Assembly (NCBI RefSeq): GCF_000341185.1
Contig: NZ_ANBH01000144.1
Span: 1-46,889 of the forward strand
DNA from: Nocardiopsis chromatogenes YIM 90109
GTDB lineage: Bacteria; Actinomycetota; Actinomycetes; Streptosporangiales; Streptosporangiaceae
DNA: 46,889 nucleotides
Direction of reading: 5' to 3'
Position numbers and translations under genes: made by a program. The notes beneath the pieces are model-generated. The model saw only the letters and a list, made by a program, of their open reading frames with translations. It was not told the origin of the DNA and did not search any database. Below are positions 8,077-16,772 of the stretch, piece after piece; position 1 is the first letter of the stretch; every line of letters begins with the position of its first letter.

Positions 8077-8475
8077 ATGGGCGCAACAGTCGGCATCGTC
8101 CTCGTGTCGCACAGCGGGAGACTGGCCGAAGGAGTAAAGGAACTGCTGGAGCAGCTCGGTGCGCGGCCGGAGACGGTCGCCGCCGCGGGAGGCGGCCCCG
8201 ACGGGGGCATCGGCACCTCCTATGAGCGCATCGCCGAGGCGGTGGCCGAGGTCGACCAGGGGGCGGGCGTCGTGGTCCTGCCCGACATCGGCAGCGCGGT
8301 GATGACGGCCCGGCTGGTCTTCGAGGACGAGCCCCGCGACGACGCCCTCGTCGTCGACGCCCCGTTCGTGGAGGGCGCCGTGGCCGCCGGGGTGCTGGCG
8401 TCGACGGGCGCGGGCCTGGACGCCGTGGCGGCGGCCGCGCGCGACGCCTACACGGCCCGCAAGATCCAGGAGTAG
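8077..8475 (+). CDS. dhaM: DhaM phosphocarrier subunit (EIIA-mannose type)
   Basis: A 132-aa phosphoryl donor for the DhaKL kinase. The phosphorylated histidine is His12 in GIVLVSHSG. Also visible are GGIGTSYERI and VVVLPDIGSAVMTA, typical of the EIIA(Man)-like fold. Only this domain is present; the HPr and enzyme I extensions of E. coli DhaM are absent, so phosphate must come from the general PTS. It is divergent from dhaKL rather than third in the same operon. No ribosome-binding site is seen. Confidence 0.93.
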   Translation: MGATVGIVLVSHSGRLAEGVKELLEQLGARPETVAAAGGGPDGGIGTSYERIAEAVAEVDQGAGVVVLPDIGSAVMTARLVFEDEPRDDALVVDAPFVEGAVAAGVLASTGAGLDAVAAAARDAYTARKIQE

Positions 8476-8492
8476 CCCCGCGGAAGGGGGTG

Positions 8493-8516
8493 GGCCCGGC
8501 CGGATCCGGCCGGGCC
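8493..8516. terminator. 24-bp perfect palindrome between dhaM and the BCCT gene
   Basis: GGCCCGGCCGGA and its exact complement meet with no unpaired centre (8504/8505). It lies between convergent genes and probably terminates both. Confidence 0.7.
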
Positions 8517-8534
8517 GCACGTGTTCGGGCCCCC

Positions 8535-10148
8535 TCAGGTCTGCTGTTTGCGCCGCTTGCGCCTCATCCGGCGCCCGCGCGCCGCGATGTCGGCCGAGCG
8601 CTGGGCCACCTGCCCCGCACCCGCCGACATGTCGGAGTGCATGGCGCGCACCAGGGCGACCATCATCAAGAAGCCGATCAGGAAGAACGGCAGCCCGATG
8701 ACGGTGATCACCTGTTGCAGGGCGTCCAGCCCGCCCTTGCCCGTGGCGGCCAGCAGCGTGGCGGCCACCACGCCCTCGGTGACGCCCCAGAACACCCGCT
8801 GCCGGGTGGGGGAGCCGTCCGCGTGCCCGGTGCACAGCATGTCCACCACCAGGGACGCCGAGTCCGAGGAGGTGGTGAAGAAGATGACCACGATCAGGAT
8901 CGCCAGCCCCGAGACCAGCTCCGTGGCCGGGAAGTGCTCCAGGAACACGAACAGCGCGCCGGGGATGTCCCCCTGGTCGACGACCTCGTTCACCAGGCCG
9001 CCGCCGCGGTTCATCTCGATGTCGATGGCCGAGAGGCCGAACACCGCGAACCAGACGATGCTGAACGCGGTGGGCAGCCCCAGCACGCCGATGATGAATT
9101 CGCGGACACTGCGGCCCTTGGAGATCCGGGCGATGAAGATCCCGACGAACGGCGACCAGGTGATGGTCCAGGCCCAGTAGAAGGTCGTCCAGTTCTTCTG
9201 CCACCCGCTGTTGTTGAAGGTGTCGTTCCAGAACGACAGGGGGACCAGCCAGCTCAGGTAGGTCCCGGTGGTCTCGATGATGCCGCGGGAGAGGAAGACC
9301 GGCGCGCCGAAGACGAAGATGAACAGCAGCAGCCCGATGGCCATGGCGATGTTGAGCGTGGACAGCCGCTTGACGCCCTTGTCCAGGCCCAGCGCCACCG
9401 AGGTGACGGCGATGGCGGTCACCACGGCGATGAGCACGACCTGCGTCAGGCGCCCCTCCGCGACCCCGAACAGGGTGTTCAGGCCGCTGTTGATCTGCAT
9501 CGTGCCCAGGCCGATGGAGACCGCGACGCCGAACAGGGTGCCCAGCACCGCGACGATGTCGATGGTGCGGCCGACGGGGCCGTAGATGCGGTCGCCGAGG
9601 AACGGCTGGAAGATCGAGCTGACCCGGAACGGCAGGCCGCGCCGGTAGACGAAGTAGGCGAAGGCCAGCGCAGGGAGCGTGAAGATCGTCCAGGTGTGCA
9701 GGCCGAAGTGGTACAGGGTGAAGCCCATGGCCTCGTTGGCGGCCGCCACCGACTCGGGCGGGACGTCCTCGCGCGGGGGGTTCGCGAAGTGGCTGATCGG
9801 CTCGGCCACGCCCCAGAACATCAGGATGGTGCCGATCCCCGCCGCGAACAGCATCGCGAACCAGGTCCAGTTGCTGTAATCGGGCTCGGAGTCCGGGCCG
9901 CCCAGTTTGAGCCGCCCGTACCGGCTGACCGCGATCACGATGAGGAAGACGAGGAACGCGGTGACGCCGAAGATGTAGAGCCAGCCGAGGTGGGTGAGCA
10001 CCCAGTCGGAGGCGGCGCCGAACAGGGCGTCGACCGCGTCGGTGAAGGTGATCGTGCCGACCACGAAGAGCGCGACCAGCGCCGTGGACACCCAGAAGAT
10101 GACCGGGTCGGTCCGCAGCCCCAACCGGTCGCTCACTTTGTCCAGCAT
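8535..10148 (-). CDS. BCCT family transporter (betaine/choline/carnitine type)
   Basis: A 537-aa secondary transporter with about twelve membrane helices. The family signature is clear: FYWAWTITWSPFVGIFIARISKGR (about 323-346). In glycine-betaine carriers the substrate box carries two adjacent tryptophans here; this protein has Trp327-Thr328, then Trp331, so one box residue is changed. The GMG-type helix-1 region reads FAAGIGTILMFWGVAEP. The C-terminal tail is strongly basic (RRMRRKRRKQQT), as in osmosensing members. The ATG at 10148 has only a weak G-rich ribosome-binding site. Substrate could be a betaine or another quaternary amine. Confidence 0.9.
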   Translation of the reverse strand: MLDKVSDRLGLRTDPVIFWVSTALVALFVVGTITFTDAVDALFGAASDWVLTHLGWLYIFGVTAFLVFLIVIAVSRYGRLKLGGPDSEPDYSNWTWFAMLFAAGIGTILMFWGVAEPISHFANPPREDVPPESVAAANEAMGFTLYHFGLHTWTIFTLPALAFAYFVYRRGLPFRVSSIFQPFLGDRIYGPVGRTIDIVAVLGTLFGVAVSIGLGTMQINSGLNTLFGVAEGRLTQVVLIAVVTAIAVTSVALGLDKGVKRLSTLNIAMAIGLLLFIFVFGAPVFLSRGIIETTGTYLSWLVPLSFWNDTFNNSGWQKNWTTFYWAWTITWSPFVGIFIARISKGRSVREFIIGVLGLPTAFSIVWFAVFGLSAIDIEMNRGGGLVNEVVDQGDIPGALFVFLEHFPATELVSGLAILIVVIFFTTSSDSASLVVDMLCTGHADGSPTRQRVFWGVTEGVVAATLLAATGKGGLDALQQVITVIGLPFFLIGFLMMVALVRAMHSDMSAGAGQVAQRSADIAARGRRMRRKRRKQQT

Positions 10149-10733
10149 CGAACCCCCACAATTGCGTGCACCCGGATTCCGCCGCGGCGCCGCGCGGTTC
10201 CGTTCCTCCGCGGCGATGCCCTATGGGCGGTTCGGGGACTGTACACGGTGATGGCGTGTTTCGTGAATTCCGACATGCCCCCATGGGGTTTTCCGACCCC
10301 GAATTCCGGGCGCCGTGCATTCGGAATCGGCGTCAAGCGTCCGATGATCCGTGGATGAACGCCCGACCTTTGTCGGGATGCGGGGTCCGGGAGGGGGCGG
10401 GGGAAGCACCGAACGGCCCGCGAAGAATGCAGATGAATGCGGAGAAAATTGACAAGCCGGACGTCTCGGGTGCTCCCGTGGGTCCTTCCCGCCGTGCCCG
10501 GACCGTGGTCGCACGCACCGGTCGGCGCCGTCGGCCGCCATAGGGCCGGCTTCCCCGGGACCTACGCGGCAGGGGCCGCCGGGCGGTGCGCACGGTGGCG
10601 GGGAATGCGCCGTCCCGCGCCCGCGTTGTCCCCTGGGGCCGCCCGCCGGGGCGCCCCGGACCGGCCGCACCGGCCCGTGGCCCCACCCACCCGCGAAAAC
10701 CCGTTGCCGCAGCCTTCTATCCTTGAGTCCGAT
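10149..10733. other. 585-base intergenic region, no convincing gene
   Basis: Lies between the divergent BCCT and hrpA genes. It contains a 10-bp palindrome CCCCATGGGG (10279-10288) flanked by GAATTC sequences and a TGTACA centre near 10240, possibly the BCCT control region. No frame here combines a start with conserved protein character. Confidence 0.5.
10718..10723 (+). promoter_or_regulatory. possible -10 of hrpA
   Basis: TATCCT lies ten bases before the hrpA ATG, and no Shine-Dalgarno sequence precedes that ATG. A leaderless or very short-leader transcript is likely. Confidence 0.4.
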
Positions 10734-13700
10734 ATGTTGACCTCGCCCTCGGACACGCAGACGTCCGCGGACCCGGAGCGAACCTCCCTCCGCGACCGCC
10801 TCTCCGGCCTCACCTTCGCCGACCGCAACCGGTTGCGCCGCCGCATCGACGGCCTGCAGAAGATCCGTGACCGCCGCAAGCGCGAGAACGTCGCCGGGAA
10901 GATCGCCGACGACATCGACCTGGCCGAGCTGCGCGTCGAGCAGCGCCGCTCCGCCCTGCCCGAGCCGAGCTACCCCGACGAGCTGCCGGTCAGCCGCAAG
11001 AAGGACGACATCGCCGCGGCCATCCGCGACCACCAGGTCGTGATCGTCGCCGGTGAGACCGGGTCCGGCAAGACCACCCAGCTCCCCAAGATCTGCATGG
11101 AGCTGGGCCGCGGCGTGCACGGCACCATCGGCCACACCCAGCCGCGCCGGATCGCCGCGCGCACCGTGGCCGAGCGCATCGCCCAGGAGGTCGGCACCGA
11201 CCTGGGCGCCACGGTGGGCTACAAGGTCCGCTTCACCGACAAGTCCTCGGACGACACCCTGGTCAAGGTGATGACCGACGGCATCCTGCTGGCCGAGATC
11301 CAGCAGGACCGGATGCTGCGCGCCTACGACACGATCATCATCGACGAGGCCCACGAGCGCAGCCTCAACATCGACTTCCTCCTCGGCTACCTCAAACGCC
11401 TGCTGCCCAAGCGCCCCGAGCTGAAGGTGGTCATCACCTCGGCCACCATCGACCCCGAGCGGTTCTCGCGGCACTTCGACGACGCCCCCATCGTCGAGGT
11501 CTCCGGGCGCACCTACCCCGTGGAGGTGCGCTACCGGCCCATCGACGACGAGGACGGCGGCGGTCCGGGCGGCGCGGGCGGCGGCGCGAACACCGGGGGC
11601 GGCGGCGGGAACGGCGGCCGGGGCGGCTCCGACGAGCGCGACCAGGTGCAGGCCATCTGCGACGCCGTCGACGAGCTGCGCCGCGAAGGCCCCGGCGACA
11701 TCCTCGTCTTCCTCTCCGGCGAGCGCGAGATCCGCGACACCGCCGACGCCCTGGAGAAGCAGCGGCTCCCCGAGACCGAGGTCCTCCCGCTGTACGCGCG
11801 GCTGTCGTCGGCCGAGCAGCACCGGGTGTTCCAGGCCCACCGCGGCCGCCGCATCGTGCTGGCGACCAACGTCGCCGAGACGTCCTTGACCGTCCCCGGC
11901 ATCCGCTACGTCATCGACCCGGGAACCGCCCGGATCTCCCGCTACAGCCACCGCACGAAGGTGCAGCGCCTCCCCATCGAGCCGGTCTCCCAGGCCTCGG
12001 CCAATCAGCGCAAGGGCCGCTGCGGCCGCGTCGCCGAGGGCATCTGCATCCGGCTCTACTCCGAAGAGGACTTCCTGTCCCGCCCGGAGTTCACCGACCC
12101 GGAGATCCTGCGCACCAACCTGGCCTCGGTCATCCTCCAGATGGAGTCGCTGGGGCTGGGCGACATCGCCGCCTTCCCCTTCGTCGAAGGCCCCGACCAC
12201 CGCCAGGTCAAGGACGGCGTGCACCTGCTCCAGGAGCTGGGGGCGCTGGACCCGCAGGCCGAGGACCAGCGCAAGCGCCTGACCGACATGGGCCGCAGCC
12301 TCGCCCAGCTCCCGGTCGACCCGCGCCTGGGCCGCATGGTGCTGGAGGCCGAGAAGCGCGGATGCGTACGCGAGGTGATGATCATCGCCGCCGCGCTGTC
12401 CATCCAGGACCCGCGCGAGCGCCCCGCCGAGCACCAGCAGGCCGCCCAGGAGCAGCACGCGCGCTTCGCCGACAAGGACTCGGACTTCCTGGCGTTCCTG
12501 AACCTGTGGAAGTACCTGAAGGAGCAGCAGCGCGCGCTGTCGGGCAACCAGTTCCGCAAGCTGTGCCGCACCGAGTTCCTGAACTACCTGCGCGTGCGCG
12601 AGTGGCAGGACATCTACAGCCAGCTCAAGCAGGTCGTGAAGGGCATGGGGGTCACGCTCAACTCCTCCGACCCCGACCCGCGGCAGGTGCACACCGCGCT
12701 GCTGTCCGGCCTGCTGTCGCACGTGGGCCTCAGGGACCCGGAGAAGAAGGAGTACCTGGGCGGGCGCGGGGCGCGCTTCGGCGTCTTCCCCGGGTCGTCG
12801 CTGTTCAAGAAGCAGCCCCGGTACGTCATGGCCGCCGAGCTGGTGGAGACCTCGCGGCTGTGGGGGCGCATGTGCGCGCGCATCGAGCCCGAGTGGGCCG
12901 AGGAGCTGGCCGGGCACGTCGTCAAGCGCACCTACAGCGAACCGCACTGGGAGAAGAAGCGCGGCGCCGTCATGGCCTATGAGCGGGTGACCCTGTACGG
13001 GGTGCCGCTGGTGGCCGAGCGCAAGACGGGCTACGCCAAGGTCGACCCGGTGGTGTCGCGGGAGCTGTTCATCCGGCACGCGCTGGTCGAGGGCGACTGG
13101 GACACCAGCCACACGTTCTTCCACACCAACCGCAAGCTCCTCGAAGAGGTCGAGGACCTGGAGCACCGCGCCCGGCGCCGGAACATCCTCGTCGACGACG
13201 AGGCGCTGTTCGCCTTCTACGACGAGCGGGTGGGCGCCGAGGCGGTGTCGGCGGCGCACTTCGACTCCTGGTGGAAGAAGGCGCGGCGCAGGGACCCCAA
13301 CCTGCTCGACTTCGAGAAGTCGATGCTGATCAACGACGGCGCGGAGAAGGTCAGCGAGGAGGACTACCCGGACACCTGGACGCACGGGCAGTTCGCGTTC
13401 CCGCTGACCTACCAGTTCGAGCCGGGCAGCGACGCCGACGGCGTCACCGTGCACATCCCGCTGGAGGTGCTCAACCAGGTCGGCGACGAGGGGTTCGACC
13501 GGCAGATCCCCGGGCTGCGGCGGGACCTGGTGACGGCGCTCATCCGGTCGCTGCCCAAGCCGCTGCGGCGCAACTTCGTGCCGGTGCCCGACCACGCCGA
13601 GCAGGTGATGGGGCGGCTGCCGAAGGACGACGAGACGCCGCTGGTGGAGCTGCTCGCCCACGAGCTGGGGCGGATGTGCGGGGAGCGGATCACCCCGGAC

Positions 13701-14759
13701 GACTTCGACCTGGAGAAGGTGCCCGACCACCTGCGGATCACCTACCGGGCGGTGGACAAGTCCGGCGGGAAGCTGGCCGAGGGCAAGGACCTGTCGGCGC
13801 TGCGGGGGAAGCTGAAGCCGAAGCTGCAGAAGGCGATCTCGGCGGAGGCCAAGGGCATCGAGCGCTCGGGGCTGACCGAGTGGGACTTCGGGCCGCTGCG
13901 GCAGGTGTTCGAGCGCAAGTCGGCGGGGCCGGTGGTGAAGGGGTACCCGGCGCTGGTCGACGAGGGCGAGACGGCCGGGGTGAAGATCTTCGACACCCGG
14001 GCCGAGCAGCGGGCGGCCCATTGGAAGGGGCTGCGGCGGCTCCTTCTCCTCAACGTCCCCTCACCGGCGGCGGTGATCCGGCGGGGACTGGACAACCAGC
14101 AGAAGCTGGCGCTGGGGCACAACCCGCACGGGGGTGTCGACAAGCTGCTGGACGACTGCATGTCGGCGTCGGTGGACGCGCTGATGGCCCAGTGGGGGGC
14201 GAAGCACACGTCGGCGGAGGAGCGCTGGATCGGCGTGTGGGACCCGGACGCGTTCACGGAGCTGCGGGAGTTCGTCCGGGCCGAGCTGGGCGATGTGCTG
14301 GACGAGGTCGTGCGGGGGGCGGCGCAGGTGTTGGCGGCGTCGCACCGGTTGCAGAAGAAGTTGAAGGGGTCGACCAGCATGGCCGTGCTGCCGTCGTTGA
14401 ACGACGCGCAGGGGCAGCTGGCGGGGCTGATCAGGCCGGGGTTCGTGACCGAGGCGGGGCGCGCGCGGCTGCCGAGGCTGGTGACGTACCTGAAGGGGAT
14501 CGAGTACCGGTTGGAGAAGCTGCCGGAGCACCCGCGCCGGGACCAGGTGAACATGGCGAAGGCGGAGCAGATGCGCCAGGCCGTGGAGAAGGGCGTCGCG
14601 GTGCTGCCGGAGGGCCGGGAGGACGATCCGGACGTGCGCGAGCTGCGGTGGATGCTGGAGGAGTTCCGGGTGAGCCTGTTCGCGCAGCAGCTCGGTACCG
14701 CCTACCCCGTGTCGGAGAAGCGCATCCAGAAGGCCGTGGAGGCGGCCAAGGAGGCGTGA
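10734..14759 (+). CDS. hrpA: ATP-dependent RNA helicase HrpA (DEAH box)
   Basis: A 1341-aa DEAH-box helicase, close to the usual 1300-aa HrpA length. Motif I GETGSGKTT (107-115), II DEAH (204-207), III SAT (236-238) and VI QRKGRCGR (425-432) are all intact. Helicase-associated HA2 and OB regions follow, then the long C-terminal DUF3418-type region special to HrpA. A Gly-rich insert (about 275-299, GGGPGGAGGGANTGGGGG) sits between the two RecA-like domains and is probably a flexible linker. HrpA resolves stalled or colliding ribosomes on mRNA in E. coli. The gene stands alone and ends in a strong hairpin. Confidence 0.96.
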   Translation: MLTSPSDTQTSADPERTSLRDRLSGLTFADRNRLRRRIDGLQKIRDRRKRENVAGKIADDIDLAELRVEQRRSALPEPSYPDELPVSRKKDDIAAAIRDHQVVIVAGETGSGKTTQLPKICMELGRGVHGTIGHTQPRRIAARTVAERIAQEVGTDLGATVGYKVRFTDKSSDDTLVKVMTDGILLAEIQQDRMLRAYDTIIIDEAHERSLNIDFLLGYLKRLLPKRPELKVVITSATIDPERFSRHFDDAPIVEVSGRTYPVEVRYRPIDDEDGGGPGGAGGGANTGGGGGNGGRGGSDERDQVQAICDAVDELRREGPGDILVFLSGEREIRDTADALEKQRLPETEVLPLYARLSSAEQHRVFQAHRGRRIVLATNVAETSLTVPGIRYVIDPGTARISRYSHRTKVQRLPIEPVSQASANQRKGRCGRVAEGICIRLYSEEDFLSRPEFTDPEILRTNLASVILQMESLGLGDIAAFPFVEGPDHRQVKDGVHLLQELGALDPQAEDQRKRLTDMGRSLAQLPVDPRLGRMVLEAEKRGCVREVMIIAAALSIQDPRERPAEHQQAAQEQHARFADKDSDFLAFLNLWKYLKEQQRALSGNQFRKLCRTEFLNYLRVREWQDIYSQLKQVVKGMGVTLNSSDPDPRQVHTALLSGLLSHVGLRDPEKKEYLGGRGARFGVFPGSSLFKKQPRYVMAAELVETSRLWGRMCARIEPEWAEELAGHVVKRTYSEPHWEKKRGAVMAYERVTLYGVPLVAERKTGYAKVDPVVSRELFIRHALVEGDWDTSHTFFHTNRKLLEEVEDLEHRARRRNILVDDEALFAFYDERVGAEAVSAAHFDSWWKKARRRDPNLLDFEKSMLINDGAEKVSEEDYPDTWTHGQFAFPLTYQFEPGSDADGVTVHIPLEVLNQVGDEGFDRQIPGLRRDLVTALIRSLPKPLRRNFVPVPDHAEQVMGRLPKDDETPLVELLAHELGRMCGERITPDDFDLEKVPDHLRITYRAVDKSGGKLAEGKDLSALRGKLKPKLQKAISAEAKGIERSGLTEWDFGPLRQVFERKSAGPVVKGYPALVDEGETAGVKIFDTRAEQRAAHWKGLRRLLLLNVPSPAAVIRRGLDNQQKLALGHNPHGGVDKLLDDCMSASVDALMAQWGAKHTSAEERWIGVWDPDAFTELREFVRAELGDVLDEVVRGAAQVLAASHRLQKKLKGSTSMAVLPSLNDAQGQLAGLIRPGFVTEAGRARLPRLVTYLKGIEYRLEKLPEHPRRDQVNMAKAEQMRQAVEKGVAVLPEGREDDPDVRELRWMLEEFRVSLFAQQLGTAYPVSEKRIQKAVEAAKEA

Positions 14760-14782
14760 GGCGCGAGCGAGCGTGAGTGAGG

Positions 14783-14808
14783 CGGCCCCCGGCGAGAGCC
14801 GGGGGCCG
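14783..14808 (+). terminator. hrpA terminator hairpin
   Basis: CGGCCCCCGGC (14783-14793) pairs perfectly with GCCGGGGGCCG (14798-14808) across a GAGA loop. The convergent DUF397 gene ends nine bases later, so it may work in both directions. Confidence 0.8.
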
Positions 14809-14816
14809 TCGTCACG

Positions 14817-15017
14817 TTAGAGCCGGTCGCGCTTGACTTCGTAAAGGAAGGCACGCCACTCGGTGGAGCCGAAGAGCAGGTGGCCTCGCTCGGGGTACTG
14901 CGAGTCGCGCACGGCGGCCGCTCTGGGGAGATCGGCGACCTCTACGCAGTTCTCCGTCTTCGCACCCGAGTACGAAGACTTACGGAACGCAAGGGGTGGT
15001 GTATCAGAGCCGCTCAT
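14817..15017 (-). CDS. DUF397 protein (second tandem copy)
   Basis: A 66-aa small protein with the DUF397 core: FRKSSYSGAKTENCVEVADLP, AAVRDSQYPERGHLLFGSTEWRAFL. It ends in the basic VKRDRL. Its start overlaps the end of the preceding DUF397 gene by 14 bases, so translation is probably coupled. In actinomycetes such proteins are encoded beside XRE-DUF5753 regulators (WhiJ-type loci) and thought to act with them; the biochemical role is unsettled. Confidence 0.9.
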   Translation of the reverse strand: MSGSDTPPLAFRKSSYSGAKTENCVEVADLPRAAAVRDSQYPERGHLLFGSTEWRAFLYEVKRDRL

Positions 15018-15207
15018 GCTTCACCTCTTCGAGGAAGGCGCGCCACTCGGCGGCGCTGAAGAGCAGGTGTCCCTGCTCGGGGTGCTGGCTATCGCGGACG
15101 GCGGCTGTTACGTGCATCTCCGCGACCTCCACACAGTTCTGACCGTGTGAGCTGCTGTAACTGCTCTTCTTGAAGACGAGGTCGGTGGACGCGGGGGTCG
15201 GGGTCAT
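15004..15207 (-). CDS. DUF397 protein (first tandem copy)
   Basis: A 67-aa DUF397 protein closely similar to its neighbour: FKKSSYSSSHGQNCVEVAEMH, AAVRDSQHPEQGHLLFSAAEWRAFLEEVKHERL. The ATG at 15207 begins two bases after the TAA stop of the XRE gene, so the three genes form one tightly coupled operon. The pair looks like a recent tandem duplication that has begun to diverge in the N-terminal third. Confidence 0.92.
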   Translation of the reverse strand: MTPTPASTDLVFKKSSYSSSHGQNCVEVAEMHVTAAVRDSQHPEQGHLLFSAAEWRAFLEEVKHERL

Positions 15208-15209
15208 GG

Positions 15210-16121
15210 TTAAGAACTTTCTTGCTTCAAGGCTTCTAGACGGCGTGTGATCAGGTCTCGACTTGCGTCGATGGAGAGTGCTGACGCCTGGATGTGCCGC
15301 CAGAGGACCTCATAGCGTTCGAGGTGGACGGGCTTCTCTAGGTACAGCTCATCAGAACCAGTGTCGATATAGACAACACTCGGGTCCGGTTCAGGGAAGT
15401 CCATCATCACGAAGCTGCCGGTCAGGGCGGCATGCGGGCCTGCGGAGTCAGGAAGGACCTGCACCCCGAGGTTCGGCCGCTGCACGTCGAGCAGATGGTG
15501 AAGCTGTCCTGCGAGCGGCGGGGTGATCTTGTGGAGTGCTGCCTCATCGATGATGGCCCAGTACAGCGGCGCGTCGGCACTCGCGAGCACCTGCTTGCGC
15601 AGCATGCGGGCTTGGACTCGGCGGCTGATGTCGTCTTCGTCGCTGATGCCACCGCCCCGGATCACGGCTCGGGCGTACTCCTCCGTTTGAAGAAGGCCCG
15701 GGATCACCAGTGCTTCGTATGTGCGGATGCTGCGCGCCTCCGCTTCGAGTCCGACGAATGTTCCTGCGCCGAGCGCATCGCCGAAGCTGGCCCACCAACC
15801 CCGTTGGCGTGCCTGCTTGGCGAGCGTGATGAGAGCCTCCCGCTTCTCCTCGTCAGAGACGTCGTACACATCGAGCAGGTCTTGGATGTCGCGGATGTTC
15901 GGGCGCTTCCACTGGTTGCGCTCGATATGGGTGAGCTTCCCCCGGGACCACCCCAGGTCGTCGGTGACCTGTTCCGCGGTCTTGCCCTGCGCCTCGCGGA
16001 GCGAGCGCAGCTCATACGACAAGCGGCGCCTGCGCACGGTGGGGCTTCCGGCCACGTCGGGACTCCTCCCCCTGTTGCGTGTGTGGCCTGATCCTACGGC
16101 GATCTTCTCACTAGCGGACAT
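15210..16121 (-). CDS. XRE-family regulator with DUF5753
   Basis: A 303-aa protein: an N-terminal Cro/CI-type helix-turn-helix (about 35-95; LRSLREAQGKTAEQVTDDLGWSRGKLTHIERNQWKRP) followed by the DUF5753 domain (about 115-295), recognisable from EAEARSIRTYEALVIPGLLQTEEYARA, LHHLLDVQRPNLGVQVLP and DLITRRLEAL. ATG 16121 follows GGAGG at eight bases; the upstream in-frame TTG is less likely. It heads an operon with two DUF397 genes and faces a divergent two-gene operon across an AT-rich spacer. It belongs to the WhiJ-like class tied to development and secondary metabolism in streptomycetes. Confidence 0.92.
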   Translation of the reverse strand: MSASEKIAVGSGHTRNRGRSPDVAGSPTVRRRRLSYELRSLREAQGKTAEQVTDDLGWSRGKLTHIERNQWKRPNIRDIQDLLDVYDVSDEEKREALITLAKQARQRGWWASFGDALGAGTFVGLEAEARSIRTYEALVIPGLLQTEEYARAVIRGGGISDEDDISRRVQARMLRKQVLASADAPLYWAIIDEAALHKITPPLAGQLHHLLDVQRPNLGVQVLPDSAGPHAALTGSFVMMDFPEPDPSVVYIDTGSDELYLEKPVHLERYEVLWRHIQASALSIDASRDLITRRLEALKQESS

Positions 16122-16142
16122 AATGCCGTCCTCCAACCTCTG

Positions 16143-16198
16143 TATCGACCTTCATATATAGAACATCTACGTCGATAGTGAAGTTGGTATTGAAACTT
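16143..16198. promoter_or_regulatory. AT-rich divergent control region with inverted repeats
   Basis: TATCGAC (16143-16149) and GTCGATA (16171-16177) are perfect 7-bp arms around a 21-base AT-rich core (TTCATATATAG). A second pair AAGTT/AACTT lies at 16181-16198. This is among the most AT-rich stretches in the window, between the XRE operon and the divergent pair. It is a likely operator for the XRE protein. Confidence 0.5.
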
Positions 16199-16277
16199 TG
16201 GCGGCTAAAGAACACCATGGATCCACGAGATCCAGTCGCCGGACATGCTCGGTCCGGCCTGATCAGAGGACACCCTC

Positions 16278-16772
16278 ATGCCCACACGTCTCACCGCGTC
16301 ACTCTCCGCGCTGGTCACGACCGTCTTCGTGGCCCCGATCCGGGCTCTCCGCCCGTCCCGGCCCTCCCAAGAGGCCCGCCTGAAGGCGGCCATCGCCCGC
16401 TCCCAGAAGGCCGCGGCGGCCCGGCCCGCACTCCCGCCGCCCGACGCCTTCGTCCACCGCCCCCGGCACGCGCGCCCGCGCCCCTACACGGCGTCCGTCT
16501 CCATCCCCGACTACGCGCGCTTCTGCCAGGCCGACGTCCGCCACCGCGCCCTGTGGCGCCTCACCTACGAACCCGACGACCGCGCCCCCTACCAGGCCCA
16601 CCACCGCACCCGGAAGAACATCACCATCGCCGCCAGCGACGTCGACGCCCTCGACTTCGCCCTGACCGAGTTCACCCCGCCCGGCTATGCGCGCCACTAC
16701 CTGCGCGACCGCGAACTCCGCGCGGTTCCCGGGCGCCCGGCACGTCCTGCACTCGACGGAGGCACCCGATGA
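16278..16772 (+). CDS. hypothetical protein beside XRE/DUF397 operon
   Basis: A 164-aa protein with no family I recognise. The N-terminal 25 residues are mildly hydrophobic (MPTRLTASLSALVTTVFVAPIRAL) and could be a weak membrane or export segment. A basic, Pro-rich linker follows, and then a globular region (about 75-150) reading YTASVSIPDYARFCQADVRHRALWRLTYEPDD. ATG 16278 follows AGAGG. It is divergent from the XRE regulator and its stop overlaps the start of the next gene by four bases (ATGA), indicating a coupled pair. Confidence 0.75.
   Translation: MPTRLTASLSALVTTVFVAPIRALRPSRPSQEARLKAAIARSQKAAAARPALPPPDAFVHRPRHARPRPYTASVSIPDYARFCQADVRHRALWRLTYEPDDRAPYQAHHRTRKNITIAASDVDALDFALTEFTPPGYARHYLRDRELRAVPGRPARPALDGGTR

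Noticed and set aside
7996-10320. Continuous minus-strand frame upstream of dhaK across dhaM and the BCCT gene
   Set aside because: Only the part from 7995 downward encodes DhaK; the rest is out of frame with two recognisable proteins.
10221-14021. 1266-codon minus-strand frame opposite hrpA
   Set aside because: Low-complexity Leu/Val/Gly-rich translation; hrpA on the other strand has all helicase motifs.
16178-16768. Upstream extension of the 74-aa gene through the 164-aa gene
   Set aside because: Pro/Arg-rich and out of frame with the better supported 164-aa gene; ATG 16769 has its own ribosome-binding site.
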